Source: Limnoperna fortunei
Taxonomy: Eukaryota > Mollusca > Bivalvia > Mytilida > Modiolidae
DNA length: 64,000 bases
NCBI GenBank assembly: GCA_944474755.1
Contig: OX104112.1
Span: 50,604,774 to 50,668,773, forward strand
Direction: 5' to 3'
Made by a program: the position numbers and the translations under genes. The notes beneath the pieces were generated by a model, which ran no database searches, was not told the origin of the DNA, and saw only the letters and a list, made by a program, of their open reading frames with translations. Each line of letters begins with the position of its first letter. The stretch's first letter is position 1. Below are positions 35,201 through 46,034 of the stretch, piece by piece.

Positions 35201-38200
35201 AATGTCCACTCCCATAGCGTTATGCGTTACTACATTGATACCCGAATGATTGTGGCAAAACAACTGTGCAGATTACTGTGCTAGACATGCATTAAATAAA
35301 CAGGAAGAGGCAAAAGTGAGAAACCATTTATGCAAGTTCAGTTTCAATGTGGAAATTACGCAAAATATTTATCAATGTCCAAAAGTCCTCATGCTAAGAA
35401 GATTTACAATTTCTGTTACCAGAAGCAGTATTATATAGAGGTGGTATTTATGTTACACTACCAATCTTGTCCTTTCTCCAAATGTGTCCGATTATTTTTT
35501 ACTTTAATAACTCCCTCTTTGAATGAAAGAAAGATATGGATTTCATGGTTAACGACACGGATTAAAAATCAATGTATACGGGGGTTTAAAACCCAACCTA
35601 TTTATATATATTTTGGACATTATAAACTGAACCCAACGGAATGGAAAGACATGTTTTTGAAATTTCTTTTCTGAAGGTGCAGGTACGTAATGAAACCTCA
35701 AACACATGCTACAACCACACCCAAAATTCTGTAACAAATATACAATTTTAGCTGTTGCATATATATTTTTTAATATCCCAGTCAGGTGATACAAATAATA
35801 TATAAAACCCAGCATTGGTGAAATGCTTTCACCAGAAATTTTCAAGGGCCACCAAAAAAGATGATGAAATTAAAAATTGCAAATATTTTATTTGGCACCT
35901 CGTTTTGAGCTTGAAACAATTGATAGAAGTGGAATGACTTGGTACCAGCATTTAACAATTTAGACTCAAAATATGAAGTGTATAAAAACATAGTCCTCGA
36001 TATAAAATTCAAAATCGTGCAGCCTGAATATAAATTTCAGCAACGAATATAATCTTAGATATGACAGCAGTATCTATTCATATTTTTCCACAATTAAAAC
36101 ATTACAAATGGATAGATTAAAGCTGAAAATCTGACATTTTCATTGAGACTTAAATAGAATTATCCGTTTTCAACTTTCTTTGAATAAACCTTTGAAGTTT
36201 ACATACTTTTATGACAGTTTTCAAAATTGTCACCTGATCACTTTGCATGGTTTTCTCGTTTACAGAGACTATCTTAGTTTAAAAATACAACTTCAATAAA
36301 TTTGATATTTCCTGACAACGAACTTATAGTTTGTTGCATCTTGCAATGTCGTTAGGGTGCTAAAATAAGTCTATTACGGATGAAAACATAGAACTAAAAG
36401 AAACTACGCATATGAATGTAGCAAATTGTATTCATTTACGTTAATCGTAGATAGCTGCGCAAATGAGGATACTTTTATAACTATGAACTTCGAAATGGAG
36501 TTTCAAAACGATTCGTTTCTATGAATTACGTGTTTTCAAATTGAGTGTTAAACGTTATTCAAGTATGTACAAAACATTTCCTGTTTAATCGATTTAAATA
36601 TTGAAACATTGTGTATTTCCATATCAACAACTCATGGCAAAAGGTTTTCCATTACTAACATTGTAACTATTAACAAAACAATTAATTTATTATATGTGTA
36701 TGTCACTGCAAATTTCTGAGAAGCCGAATGCATATTTTTACCTTTATGTATGACGATCACATCTGGTTGGCCAGAAGTATTTATTAATCCTATAAAATAG
36801 CCTTGCTTATTCAACAAATAAATTAGCTTAAATGTGAACATTATTATCTTACATATTCTCGTTTGAAAGTATATGAATGCAGATAATTCTTTCAATTTTT
36901 GTGTTCAGTATACAGTAATTGTGTTGCGATAATCATAAGTTACACCTATTACTGACTAGTGGTATATGATACCCCTCATTTTTCTAAACAAACCAACTCA
37001 CATACTACAGTAATTGAAGCGAGAAGTTTAGCATCCCATAAAACCTGGTTGTATCCACCATTTCTTTTAAAATGCATGTACCAAGTAAGGACAATTGCTG
37101 TATTGCTAAAGTTTTGATTGTTGGTTCTAAGGGTTGCCGGTTTCTAGGGCTTTCTTAGTGGATTGTCCTTTATTTGTCCTTGGTATAATTTTTTTGCCTT
37201 ATTACCTTTACTTCAAACAAGCTAATGCGGGATAAAATTGTCATTATATGAATTAGTTACTATTTAGTTTCGTTTAAAAACATTATTCCCAATTTTGTCA
37301 TATTTTTAATGACCTGGTTTTAATTAAGGTAAAGGTGTTTTGGAATTAATTTAACAATTGGAAATGCATTATGTGTGTTAACTTGTGAAATATGCAGCGT
37401 TGTGTTTATTCGTAAGATCCCATAAATTTATAAGAAATGTTACATGATAATTGAAACTAATAACATTTTGACATCAATTAAATTAGTAATTATAGAAAGT
37501 CTAATTTAATTTAATTATAGTTACAATTTCAGTAACATGTTTATTTTGATTGGACTATGTTAAACATGCAATTAAATTTCAACAAATTAAAGTGACAGAT
37601 CGATACTGTAATAAAGTTTTGAAAAATGCAACAGCAATAAATCACTTATTTGTTTGATAATAATCAATACAGGCTAAATTGCCTGACAAGGTGGGTACGT
37701 TACTTTCTTTACTGTTTGTTTATTTTCATATTTTATAATATAATTACAATATAAATAAGAACTTTATATTTAGATTTTTATATTTATATAAAGATAGAAT
37801 GTATGTCATCTTTGTAATTTTTGTAAGATTCCTCTTTAAAATCTTACCTAAAACGCTAATCTCAATATTGTCTTCTCCTGAAACGTTCCCATTGTTCACA
37901 ATGCATCTATAATGTCCTGCATCGGCTAATGCAATGTTATTAATGACAAAAGTTTTATTTGTAGACAAAACACTACCATTTTTTTGCCACAAAATAGAAA
38001 CGGGACTCGGATTACTGTCATATGAACAGATGAAGTATGCATTGGATCCAACAATTAATTTGGAATCGGGCAATATCTTTATCTTTACTTCGGGGGTATC
38101 TAAAAATATAAAAAAAATTATTTCATTAGTTGTTTTGCCGTTCTTTAATAATTTTCTGAATAATAATAGATGTACAAAAGTAGGTCGAACAAGCAATACA

Positions 38201-39435
38201 AAACTAGACAATATAATAAAAAAAAATTAAAATTTAGGAATTCATTGGCCATGTATTCACCAAACACTTTTGTTTGTACTCCTAAAAGTAATTAAAAGTA
38301 GTTAACTTTAAAAACTTACAGCTTATATTCAGCAAAACTTGTTTCTCTAATGGTATATCCAAATCATCGAGCTTTGCTACACACGATAACCTTTCTCCAT
38401 TTAAATCCTTAGTCGCTTCAAAACTAACATTTAATCGATCATATGAACCTTCTGCAACAGCTGACTGATTGCGGACGACTTTTAACTGAACCCCCAGCGT
38501 AGCTTTTGTCAAAAAGCAAGTCAAACTGACGTTTTCTCCTTCAACGCCATGTAATGTATTGTTTTCAATTCCCTGAATGATCAATTCTACAAACAATAAA
38601 TATTTAGAGTACTATAAGTTAGTTTTGAATTCCTCGACATTTATAGTTTTGAAGTAATTAAAAACGTTTGGCCGTTTAAGCAGTTAAATGATGTAAAAAA
38701 CTCTTAATGATAGTGGTTAAACTTAATATATAATAATAAAAGTTATATAAGACATAACATATTTACCAGTTAATTCTAAAACGGTACAATGATGAATCAA
38801 TTTATCTTCACAACAGTATATGCCTTCATCATATTTACTGATGTTGGATATCAGAAGATTATTTGTTTGTTCATCACAGTTTTTCTGAACAATAAGTCTC
38901 TTTTTTTGCGGAACGTCTGGATTAATCCTAAAACCATCAGATAAAACATAACCCTTAAATGACCATACTGGTAAATCGTTTGTGCATTTTATAGGACAAG
39001 AAAAAGGTATTGTTGCCCCTGACACTGATATTTTTTTGCTCATCACCGTATAATTGCCATTTTTCTGTTTTGTTGAGACTGTAAAAGAAAATACAAACAA
39101 ATAGAATTTACATAGTAAGAAGAAATCTATTTTGAATTAGAAATTTTTTAACAAAAACATAAACATCGCTGAATGTAGCTGGCGACGATAGAGGGGCACT
39201 CTTTAAAAATTAATATCTCAATTCGAATCCGGAAAAGGATTTAAAATAAAATATTCAAAGTTTGTCTTGAAATGAGTTAAAGTTAGTTGCAAATAGACAT
39301 CAAATCAGTTTTAACTGTTAAAAAATAATAATATTTTCAGTTAATTAAAAGTGCAAACGTTGTTTTTTTTCTAGATTTTTAATTACCTTTGAAAACAAAA
39401 ATACAGAAAGTAATTACAACAACAGTAAAATCCAT
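32187..39435 (-). CDS. Ig-superfamily type I transmembrane receptor, 8 exons, 538 aa
   Basis: Join (minus strand): 39,435-39,387; 39,078-38,767; 38,586-38,320; 38,099-37,848; 36,789-36,742; 34,053-33,805; 32,976-32,647; 32,296-32,187. The total is 1,617 nt with no frame break. Every junction has GT/AG and is phase 1. Residues 1-16 are a signal peptide. Ig domains lie at about 25-120 (V-type), 121-209, 211-293 (I-set), 310-392 and 393-502 (divergent, membrane-proximal). The TM helix is about 509-530 and the tail is RAKMRKGS. There are about 15 N-glycosylation sequons. The start at 39,435 has G at -3 and +4. An in-frame upstream ATG (39,609) would put extra hydrophobic sequence before the signal peptide and is less likely. 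Expected role (inference): cell-surface recognition or adhesion. The tail is too short for ITIM or ITAM motifs, and the TM helix has no charged residue. Ligand and orthologue are unknown. Confidence 0.88.
32647..32976 (-). CDS. Ig receptor exon 7: divergent membrane-proximal Ig-like domain
   Basis: Residues 393-502. No canonical cysteine pair is present at the B and F strands. Instead, hydrophobic strands (NVIIAIKVYSS, FKWWKG, VELETTTIGLQIKHL) end in D-F-x4-Y-A-V-T-I-Y-S-A-N-G. This is the layout of the cysteine-poor Ig/FN3-like last domain seen in other invertebrate adhesion proteins (family knowledge). Cys397 and Cys495 could pair across the domain ends. Confidence 0.82.
33185..33432 (-). 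mobile_element. tRNA-derived SINE in intron 6 of the Ig receptor gene
   Basis: Read on the minus strand from 33,432 it starts GCCTCGTTGGCCGAGTGGTT (A box). It then has a B-box-like GTTCGAGTC, the body with CCAGTTTTCCCACCGAATGT and TCCTCCCCCAATAG, and ends GAGCGTTAAACAG. It is the same family as the element at 10.4 kb but more diverged. No target duplication is visible. Confidence 0.85.
33805..34053 (-). CDS. Ig receptor exon 6: fourth Ig domain
   Basis: Residues 310-392. Cys323 (DSLICNTTG), Trp337 (FSYWEH) and Gly373-Arg-Tyr375-Val-Cys377 are the Ig marks. The usual Asp of D-x-G-x-Y-x-C is replaced: the sequence before GRYVC is TYKIN. There are five or more N-glycosylation sequons. Confidence 0.85.
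36742..36789 (-). CDS. Ig receptor exon 5: 48-nt linker exon (possible)
   Basis: Encodes residues 294-310, LINTSGQPDVIVIHK. The acceptor TTTTATAG|GA and donor AAAG|GTAAAA match the phase-1 pattern exactly. It sits alone in more than 3.7 kb of intron. Skipping it also leaves the frame intact, so it may be optional or a false exon. Confidence 0.5.
37848..38099 (-). CDS. Ig receptor exon 4: I-set Ig domain
   Basis: Residues 210-293, the most canonical domain. The motif order is Cys234 (AYFICSYDSNP), Trp247 (SILWQKNG) and the D-A-G-x-Y-x-C motif (Asp269, Gly271, Tyr273, Cys275), ending EISVL. Homologous broken exons at 49.06-49.28 kb and 58.24-58.55 kb preserve SF-NPVSIFW-like text. Confidence 0.9.
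38320..38586 (-). CDS. Ig receptor exon 3: second Ig domain (C2-like)
   Basis: Residues 121-209. Cys144 (NVSLTCFL) and Cys189 (GERLSCVA) form the expected pair, about 45 residues apart. The usual Trp is absent, with LKVVRN at that place. Sequons lie at 139, 160, 173 and 207. The short B-F spacing fits a C2 or truncated Ig fold. Broken homologues occur at 42.05-42.13 kb, 49.5-49.8 kb and 57.8-58.0 kb. Confidence 0.85.
38767..39078 (-). CDS. Ig receptor exon 2: V-type Ig domain with extra cysteines
   Basis: Residues 17-120. Canonical Ig marks are Cys44 in IPFSCPIKC, Trp55, the D-x-G-x-Y-C motif (Asp100, Gly102, Tyr104, Cys105) and a trailing beta strand TVLEL. Additional cysteines at 48, 84, 106 and 114 suggest one or two extra disulphides. 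The CPxxC and YCC...C pattern is kept in the broken copy at 57.3 kb, so it is a family trait. The acceptor is TTTTACAG|TC and the donor ACTG|GTAAAT. Confidence 0.88.
39387..39435 (-). CDS. Ig receptor exon 1: signal peptide
   Basis: Encodes MDFTVVVITFCIFVFK plus one base, a short hydrophobic signal sequence. The donor is AAAG|GTAATT. The upstream DNA (39,436-39,700) has an (AT)n run at about 39,657-39,672 but no convincing TATA box at a defined distance. Confidence 0.85.
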
Positions 39436-39948
39436 ATCTCTAAGTGTGCGCAATATTCCAGTGCATATAAACGAAGCAACAAGCGCGCTTAAAATATTAT
39501 AATGATTTAAAATGATCAAGCTTAAACATCCATGTATGGGAAAAAGGAAAGTAGTATCGTTGACCTTTTTAGGTAAATACATGTAAAAAAAAATTATGAG
39601 AGTGGGCACATACTTTTCCGGTTTAAATGTCTATGTAAACGTTGATACTACACACAATATATATATATATATGATTTCCATTTTTGGAATTTTTATGATT
39701 GATTAATGATTTCTATAATTTGGTCATAAAATATTTTTGGGTTTATGGCACCTGATCAGTATTGATTGGAGAAAACAAGAATCTGGAACGATTAAAATTT
39801 AGACATATGTATCTTTGATTAATTTTAATTGTTTTATTGTTTTTGTATGAATTGCTTCAAGGGATATCGTGATACTATGGGTTTGTGTAATTTTATCTCA
39901 GCATGTTTTTCATTCGATAAGACGAAGGTGGCCTTCTACTATCACCCT
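39436..39948. other. 5' flank of the Ig receptor gene
   Basis: Contains an (AT)n run at about 39,657-39,672 and AT-rich DNA. No core promoter element can be placed with confidence. Confidence 0.35.
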
Positions 39949-40074
39949 AGCTCAACGTGTAAAGATAAAAAACTTGTCAGTTATTAGCGCAAATTTTACC
40001 CAAAAGGTTCACAAGGGTAAAATGTGCGCTTGTAACTGACATGTTTTGTATCTTCACAAAAGCGCTGAGTGAAC
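39949..40074. mobile_element. Small fold-back (MITE-like) element
   Basis: Two imperfect inverted arms of about 53-60 bp surround a loop of about 13 bp. The left arm contains ACTTGTCAGTTATTAGCGCA and the right arm TGCGCTTGTAACTGACATGT. Adjacent TTTTACCC/GGGTAAAA pair next to the loop. There is no ORF. Target duplication was not identified. Confidence 0.65.
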
Positions 40075-40961
40075 ATTGATCAAGCAGTAGAATTTTCTTT
40101 TGACAGTTTTGCAGATTGTTTACAGGCTGTCATTTCAAATTAACTTGCATGAACAGGATCAAAATCAACAACAAATTGCATGTTTCATGAACAAATTGCA
40201 CACCGAAATCAATTAGAAAGCGAAAACATTCAGTATAATAAAAGAAAGAACAGATAGGTAGAAGATAAATATGGCTATTTATAAAATTTGCATAACTTTG
40301 TAGTCCATTTATCATGTGAACACATGTTAGTACTATTCATGAGAACATTGAAAACAAAATGAGTCAAAGTAATAAAAGTTGTTAACCTCAAAACAAACGA
40401 TGCAGAAATTCTCATATCGTAATATGTCAGCAAGGAGTTGGGAAGAAGTAAAGATGAGTTATTCGCTTTTCTTAAGATGTGATTTTGATGTATCAGCTTC
40501 GAGTAAAATATGTCTTGTAAAACCTCTATTTCATTTATTACAGATTTCTTTGCAATTATAATTTTCTTTCAACATACGATTTTGATCAATATATGTTATT
40601 GTTGTCTTAGAATCTTAAATTGTAATTATCTGTCGAACTGCGTTTGCCTATAAGGATAAAGTATCCGTGTATATATTGTGTAATTGATTCTAAGATTTAA
40701 GATTATGCGTAAAAACAGCAGACATTTTTTTTCATATTACTTTGGAGCCTCCACCGAATACACCAAAGTTATGCCACGAATATTTTATCAGTTTGACAAT
40801 ATAATCACGTTCGTAGTTTAAGAAAAACCAAAGCGCAATTCAATCCTGCAAAGGGTTATTTATCGAATGTATTTGTGAGAAGTTCAATAAATAAAGATAA
40901 TCCCTTAAAATTAAACATAATAAATAATTAATTTTAAAATGTTTTGGAGATGTGTTTGTTT
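40075..40961. other. Intergenic, no gene seen
   Basis: AT-rich; the short frames at 40,130-40,315 and 40,379-40,561 carry no recognisable motifs. Confidence 0.4.
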
Positions 40962-41137
40962 GTTTAAATATTGTTTAACGCAACTTTCAGCAATTGTTTA
41001 GCTTTATCATAACGTCCAGTTTTTATTGGGGGAGGAAGCCGGAGTACCCGGAGAAAAGCCCCGACCTTCAGTAGGAAAACTGGCAATCCTTGCAAATTGA
41101 AATTGGGGTCGAGTAGGCCCTGCCTGCAGTGAGAAAA
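40962..41137 (-). mobile_element. tRNA-derived SINE, truncated before the tRNA head
   Basis: The minus strand contains CTGCAGGCAGGGCCTACTCG, then AGGATTGCCAGTTTTCCTAC, CCGGGTACTCCGGCTTCCTC and an end AGTTGCGTTAAACAATATT. This matches the body of the 10.4-kb SINE, but A and B boxes are missing, so it is 5'-truncated. Confidence 0.85.
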
Positions 41138-41139
41138 AA

Positions 41140-42040
41140 TATATAGAAATGAAAAAAGTCATAACTATACGTAATTTTCTTTGAAATATTTAACATAAGA
41201 TCAATTTTACAATACAATGTTAGACCAATCATTTACATAGTGCAAACAACATAATTGCAATAATTTGCAAGATTCGATGTAAATACATACATTACACAGG
41301 TTGATCGGGAGAATTAAATTTGTAATTGAAATTTGAATTAACTTAAGGATGGATTTAAGCATTCTGTTAACAGCTATGGATTTCCACTTCATAAATTAAT
41401 CATGAATAATTTATCTTATGTCATATAGGTTGCTGAAATTGAAAATGTTTTTTTCTTATTGATAGAAATAATTAACTTTTTTATATTCAATCTTGTGTAA
41501 TTTATTTATGTACTCGCAAGAGAAAGCTTCCAAATGCAAAATCCTTTTTTAAAGTGTTTTCCTAATTATCTAATGGATAAACAAATTTTCAAAACTTCTT
41601 TTACTCTAAAATCATAAGGTTCTAGCGAAATACAAACGACAACAAAAATCTTGTGTTAAAAATGAAATTATAATTTATCATAAAAACTAACATAAAAATA
41701 TTGAACATATCGTTACAAAAGGAAGACAACTTGCAAACCATTTTATCTTGGATTGTATTTTTAACGAATTCCTTAAAACTATTAATATGATGGTTGTTTT
41801 ACAGTAAAAACAACAGTAAAGAAAAATATATTGCCAAGAAACGCTGCAGTTACATATTTACTTATAAACTCTACAGCCCAAATAATATACACAATAGGTG
41901 ATTAGTATTAAAACATTCATGTTTGCTTTCAGTGTTGAATTGGTCAAGAGAAACAGGCGAGATATTTAGTTAAAAGCATAAAGGCTAACATTTAATCAAT
42001 AATATGAACCTAATGCGACAGTTTACTGATTCCGAACCAC
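41140..42040. other. Intergenic, no gene seen
   Basis: AT-rich. The minus-strand frame 41,207-41,392 has no recognisable motif. Confidence 0.4.
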
Positions 42041-42044
42041 TTTT

Positions 42045-42612
42045 AAATGAACTACTTGAGTAGCCTTTGTCAAAAAGCAAGACAAACTGAAGATTTTTCC
42101 TGCAACGCTATGTAATGTATTGTTCTCAGCTGTACAAAAAAATATTTTGAGTAAAATATAAGTTGGATTATATCGACAATTTAAGTTTTAAAGCAACTGA
42201 AAAGGTTTGACCGTTTAAGCGCGTATTATTATGGGAAGAAATTTAAATTATAGTGGTTATGCTTTATATATACAAATAGGAAAATTAATATCATACACAA
42301 CATTTTTACCAGTTAATTCTCAAACTTTTTAATGATGAATCAATTTATCCTCACGGCAGTATATGCCTTCATCATATTTACTGATGTTTATTATCAGATT
42401 ATTTGTTCGTTCACCACAGTTTCGCTTAACAATTAGTCTGTTTTTTGTGGATTAATCCTTAAACCATCAGATAAAAGAAAATCCTTTAAAGACATACTGG
42501 AAAATCGTGTTTGCAGATTAAATGTTAAAAACGGTATTGTTGCCGCAGGCACAGATACCATTCTTTTGCTACTAATTGTATGTTTGCTCGTTGTCTGTTT
42601 TGTTGTCACTGT
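42045..42612 (-). pseudogene. Ig receptor pseudogene fragment (exon 2 and exon 3 relics)
   Basis: 42,310-42,612 is a decayed copy of exon 2. The acceptor (TTTACAG|TGACAACAAAACAG) and GTATATGCCTTCATCATATT (plus strand) match the intact gene almost word for word. The first Ig cysteine block has become FLTFNLQ and deletions shift the frame. 42,045-42,130 is the 5' part of exon 3 (plus strand CTTTGTCAAAAAGCAAGACA). No exon 1 or exon 4 copy is seen nearby. It lies 3 kb upstream of the intact gene in the same orientation, so it may be a decayed tandem duplicate. Confidence 0.85.
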
Positions 42613-42619
42613 AAAAGAA

Positions 42620-43214
42620 ACATATAAAATTTAAAGAGTGAGGAGAAAGCTATTCTGAATTGAAATTTTTAACCAAAACATTAACATCTCTGCACACAAA
42701 GGTAGCTGGCGATTTTAGCGTTGATTTTCGAGGAATGCCAGCGACGCTAAACACTCTTTTAAAACAAAATATCATCAATAAAAAAAATGTTATGTATTAA
42801 ATAACAATATTTATGCAAAATGTATTTAATTCTGTTATTATCTTTATGTTCCATTAATAATAACAACAAATAATGCCACTAAATTTCAGAATAATAAAAT
42901 ACAATATGTGTCGTTGTTCGGTTATTTTTATATTTTAAATGTAAATGTCAAACTGTTGACAGATATTTATGTAGATAAGTATTTTACAATTTTTAAACTA
43001 ATAGCAAGATGTTCTTTAATAGATGTGGTTAATAAGTTTCGCCTACAGTGGCATTCCGTTCTTCCCTTTTTACACTATGAAGCATGTATACATTTATTTA
43101 TGTTGTTACTTATATGTTAGGTTCTATGTGTGTTTTAGAACTTTTTGGTTCCACTTCAGTACAGGCAAGCATTTGTTTGCACGTTATGTATTTTATTGTA
43201 TATGTGTATGTTTT
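42620..43214. other. Intergenic, no gene seen
   Basis: AT-rich, with no recognisable element. Overlapping plus-strand frames at 42,908-43,343 look like composition artefacts. Confidence 0.4.
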
Positions 43215-43305
43215 TATCATTTAGTATTTGTGTATGTAAAAAGGAATTTTTTGTTTGTGTATGTGAAAGTGAATTTTTTGTTTGTACATGTAAAAGAAAA
43301 TTTAA
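43215..43305. repeat. Short tandem repeat, ~30-bp unit, three copies
   Basis: Three consecutive units of roughly TTTGTGTATGTGAAAGTGAA plus TTTTTTG. Translated, they give VYVKRNFLF, VYVKVNFLF and VHVKENLML, which explains the end of the open frame at 43,023-43,343. Confidence 0.65.
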
Positions 43306-43844
43306 TGCTACATGAAATAGAGTATATATATTTCTTACCTTAACTATCTATCAGATACTTTAGTGCATGTGACATTAATTTGTTTCTTAGTCCAACATTT
43401 AAAACATGGTCCTTTATTTAAAGATTGGACTCAGGTCAAGTTATCATCATAAGTACCTTAATTTGTAGTATAGTTATAGGGGTATTCAGTTGATAAAGAT
43501 TATTGACTTGAATATTCACTCGTAAGTTTATAGATTGACTTAAGAGCTTTAGTTAGTTTTGTATACTTTTTATTTGAAGAGACGAGATAAGACAAAACGA
43601 GACAATACTTTATATTGTGTATTGACTTGACAAGATTACTGATCCTCAAAGCCATAATTAGAATAACTAGTGTGTAGTGTTAATTTTTAGGACTTTAAAC
43701 ACTAAACTTGAATTTATTTTTAACATTTAATTTGAAGTTTAATAAGTTGTTTGTTGTAGGTGAAGTTAAGTTATTAATACTCAATTATGTTATTTTACGT
43801 AAATATTTATTGATGATTTAATAGGTTTAATAGGTGACAGTAAC

Positions 43845-45160
43845 TTATTTGAAAAAAACCTTTCTTTACAAAGGGATATTAATTTATTGTCTTTAAAGCA
43901 ATTAGTAAGTTTTGATAAATATTTTTCACTTATTTTTGGTTTTCATAGAATAAACTAAAAGGGGTTTAAATTATATTTCGGTTCTGAATTACATAATTTG
44001 AATGCACATATTGATAATTGTATTTCGTTCTACATGTAACTTAACCTCATATTTGCAATTATTTAGTACACAATTACACTTTTTATCTTTATATAATGGT
44101 GTTTAATCTCAGGGGTGACAGGAACAATCTTACTTTTACACGGGACAATACAATTATTTACCCAGTCACTGTACATAAACATTTGGGCATAACTTTAAGC
44201 AGCGACTGCAGGTGGACAAAACATTGTTTCAAGATAGTCCCGTTTGAGTCTATATTTAAGCTTTCTTAGTACATTGAGGTGTTTTGGGGCTGAATTGATG
44301 ATTATATTGAAGATATAATCATCAATTCAGCCCCAAAACACCTCAATGTACTAAGAAAGCTTAAATATAGACTCAAACGGGACTATCTTGAAACAATTTA
44401 TGTTACTGTAATACGTCCGTTTTTGTAATACGGTTATGAAGTATGAAACAACTGCGGGGATTGTACATTCGGATCGTTTTGAAAAAGTGAACTAGAGGCG
44501 GCTCAGATAGTAACAGGCCTACTCGTATTTGTTCGTATCGAATAGTATTATGTAGAAACAGGTTGGGAAAAATAAAAAAAACGAGACCCAAGGTAAAGAA
44601 GCTAAAACTTTTTGTATAAAATTATGAAGTAAAAAGCTCCCTAGTAATTCCTAGAGTTAGTTCCACTTTAAACCGGAGCTGCTAATCCGTACAATCTATG
44701 TAGCCATCAAAGTACACCACTGTAAATATGTAGGATAGCTACATTTTATGTATCGTATTTCCGACCACAACCTGTCTGTGGAATTCACTTGATTACTAGA
44801 TCCGAATACACGTCGATTTCCGGATATCTCATCATTTAAATCACATCTGCAAAATATATTTTGCAATTCTAAAGTAAAAAGATTCCATCATACCTTTTGT
44901 ATGGTGACAGATTATTTAATATCCAACACGCTGGGCTAAGATATAACTGTAGCTCTAGTAAATGGAATTTATTTAGGGCTAATCTAACTTCCAGTGCCCC
45001 ATGTTCTTGTGGATATCAAAATGAAAATGCAGAACACTACTCTGTTCACTGCACGAAATAAAATGTACTCATAGCTGTATTGCTAAATAATTTACATTCA
45101 GTCGAAAATTATTGAATGACCTTGATGCCTCTGGTAATGTTCAACTTTAATTATCAGGAT
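43845..45160 (+). pseudogene. LINE ORF2 relic (late RT to C-terminus)
   Basis: Fragments appear in the right order on the plus strand. They are NLSLQRDINLLSLKQLVSFD (about 43,855-43,915), FNLRGDRNNLTF with TVHKHLGITLSSDCRWTKH (about 44,100-44,225), then an 85-bp fold-back. After that come LNVLRKLKYRLKRDYLETIY (about 44,340-44,400), VIRPFL-YGYEV-NNCG (about 44,405-44,460), LEAAQIVTGLLVF (about 44,490), YVETGWEK and, near 45,000, CSCGYQNENAEHYSVHCTK. The HKHLG...W..H and CxCG...E..EH motifs are typical of this LINE group. Several frameshifts and stops make it dead. No full RT core (FADD box) is present. Confidence 0.8.
44223..44397. repeat. Perfect 85-bp inverted repeat with 5-nt loop
   Basis: Arms 44,223-44,307 and 44,313-44,397 are exact reverse complements around loop TGAAG. 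The right arm is in-frame LINE ORF2 sequence (SAPKHLNVLRKLKYRLKRDY). The left arm is an inverted copy that replaces the expected LINE text. Perfect pairing in an otherwise decayed LINE implies a recent event or an artefact. Confidence 0.97.
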
Positions 45161-45264
45161 ATGAAAATTTGTCACATGATACAAACGTTGTTTCTTTCAC
45201 TTGTTCAACAATATATTAGGGCTACACGCCGTTTTTCGTAACACTAAAGATCACCAAAGAAGCG

Positions 45265-46034
45265 AAAGTGTATGTATGTATGCATTTATTTGTTAGATGT
45301 CAACAATTCACAATAGCCAAATTGCAAGTCGTATTATATCATTCAACTGCTATTATTGTGATCGCATAATCATTGCAAATTCCGCTGCAAATACTTAGTG
45401 TTCACCTCTGAACAAATTGCCTTTAATTGTTAACAATTTGTCAAATAAGCCAATGAAACAATAATCCATGCACTCTTATGTTATGTATGTTTAATTTTTA
45501 TTTTCTTCTCAAAAATCCCTCACAACTTTGTATCTAAAGTGACCTAATCAATGTGGTGTCCACCGCTTCTGCTATGCAAATTACCAGACATGAACGCTTG
45601 TCTCTTTCACTGATATCTTTGTCTGTCTTTATTGCACTTCTAAGAGCACAATTTGTGTATATTATAGCTTATTGTGTATATATAATGTTCCTCATGTTTT
45701 TTTGTTATTATTAATAATGGATAATGCGAATGGCATTCTATGGTTTGTTACAAAAACACTATGACTTCGTCATAAACTGTACTTTATTTCGCTCAAAAAA
45801 CCACATTCTCTTTATGAATAATGTATACAGTCATCCTTTGTATAGATTAGTAGCTGCCATTTAAGACATTGAAAAGCCCATATTGTTAACACAGGTTAGC
45901 ACAAAAACAAAGATTAACAAGAACCTCGCTCCTCTCTTTCTTTAATGTTCGCTAACAAAGGCATAGATACCTGTCATAACCTTTATTGGTTACGTAACTA
46001 ATTATTGTTCAATTTGTAACACTGTAGAAGAAAC
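45265..46034. other. Intergenic between LINE relic and inverted-repeat arm
   Basis: No gene seen. The left arm of the inverted repeat may extend outward into this segment, because its partner lies beyond the right window edge and cannot be inspected. Confidence 0.4.

Noticed and set aside
35549..35845. 98-codon minus-strand ORF as an extra exon of the Ig receptor
   Set aside because: It lies in intron 5 and has no Ig motif (no C...W...DxGxYxC). No phase-1 acceptor and donor pair frames it.
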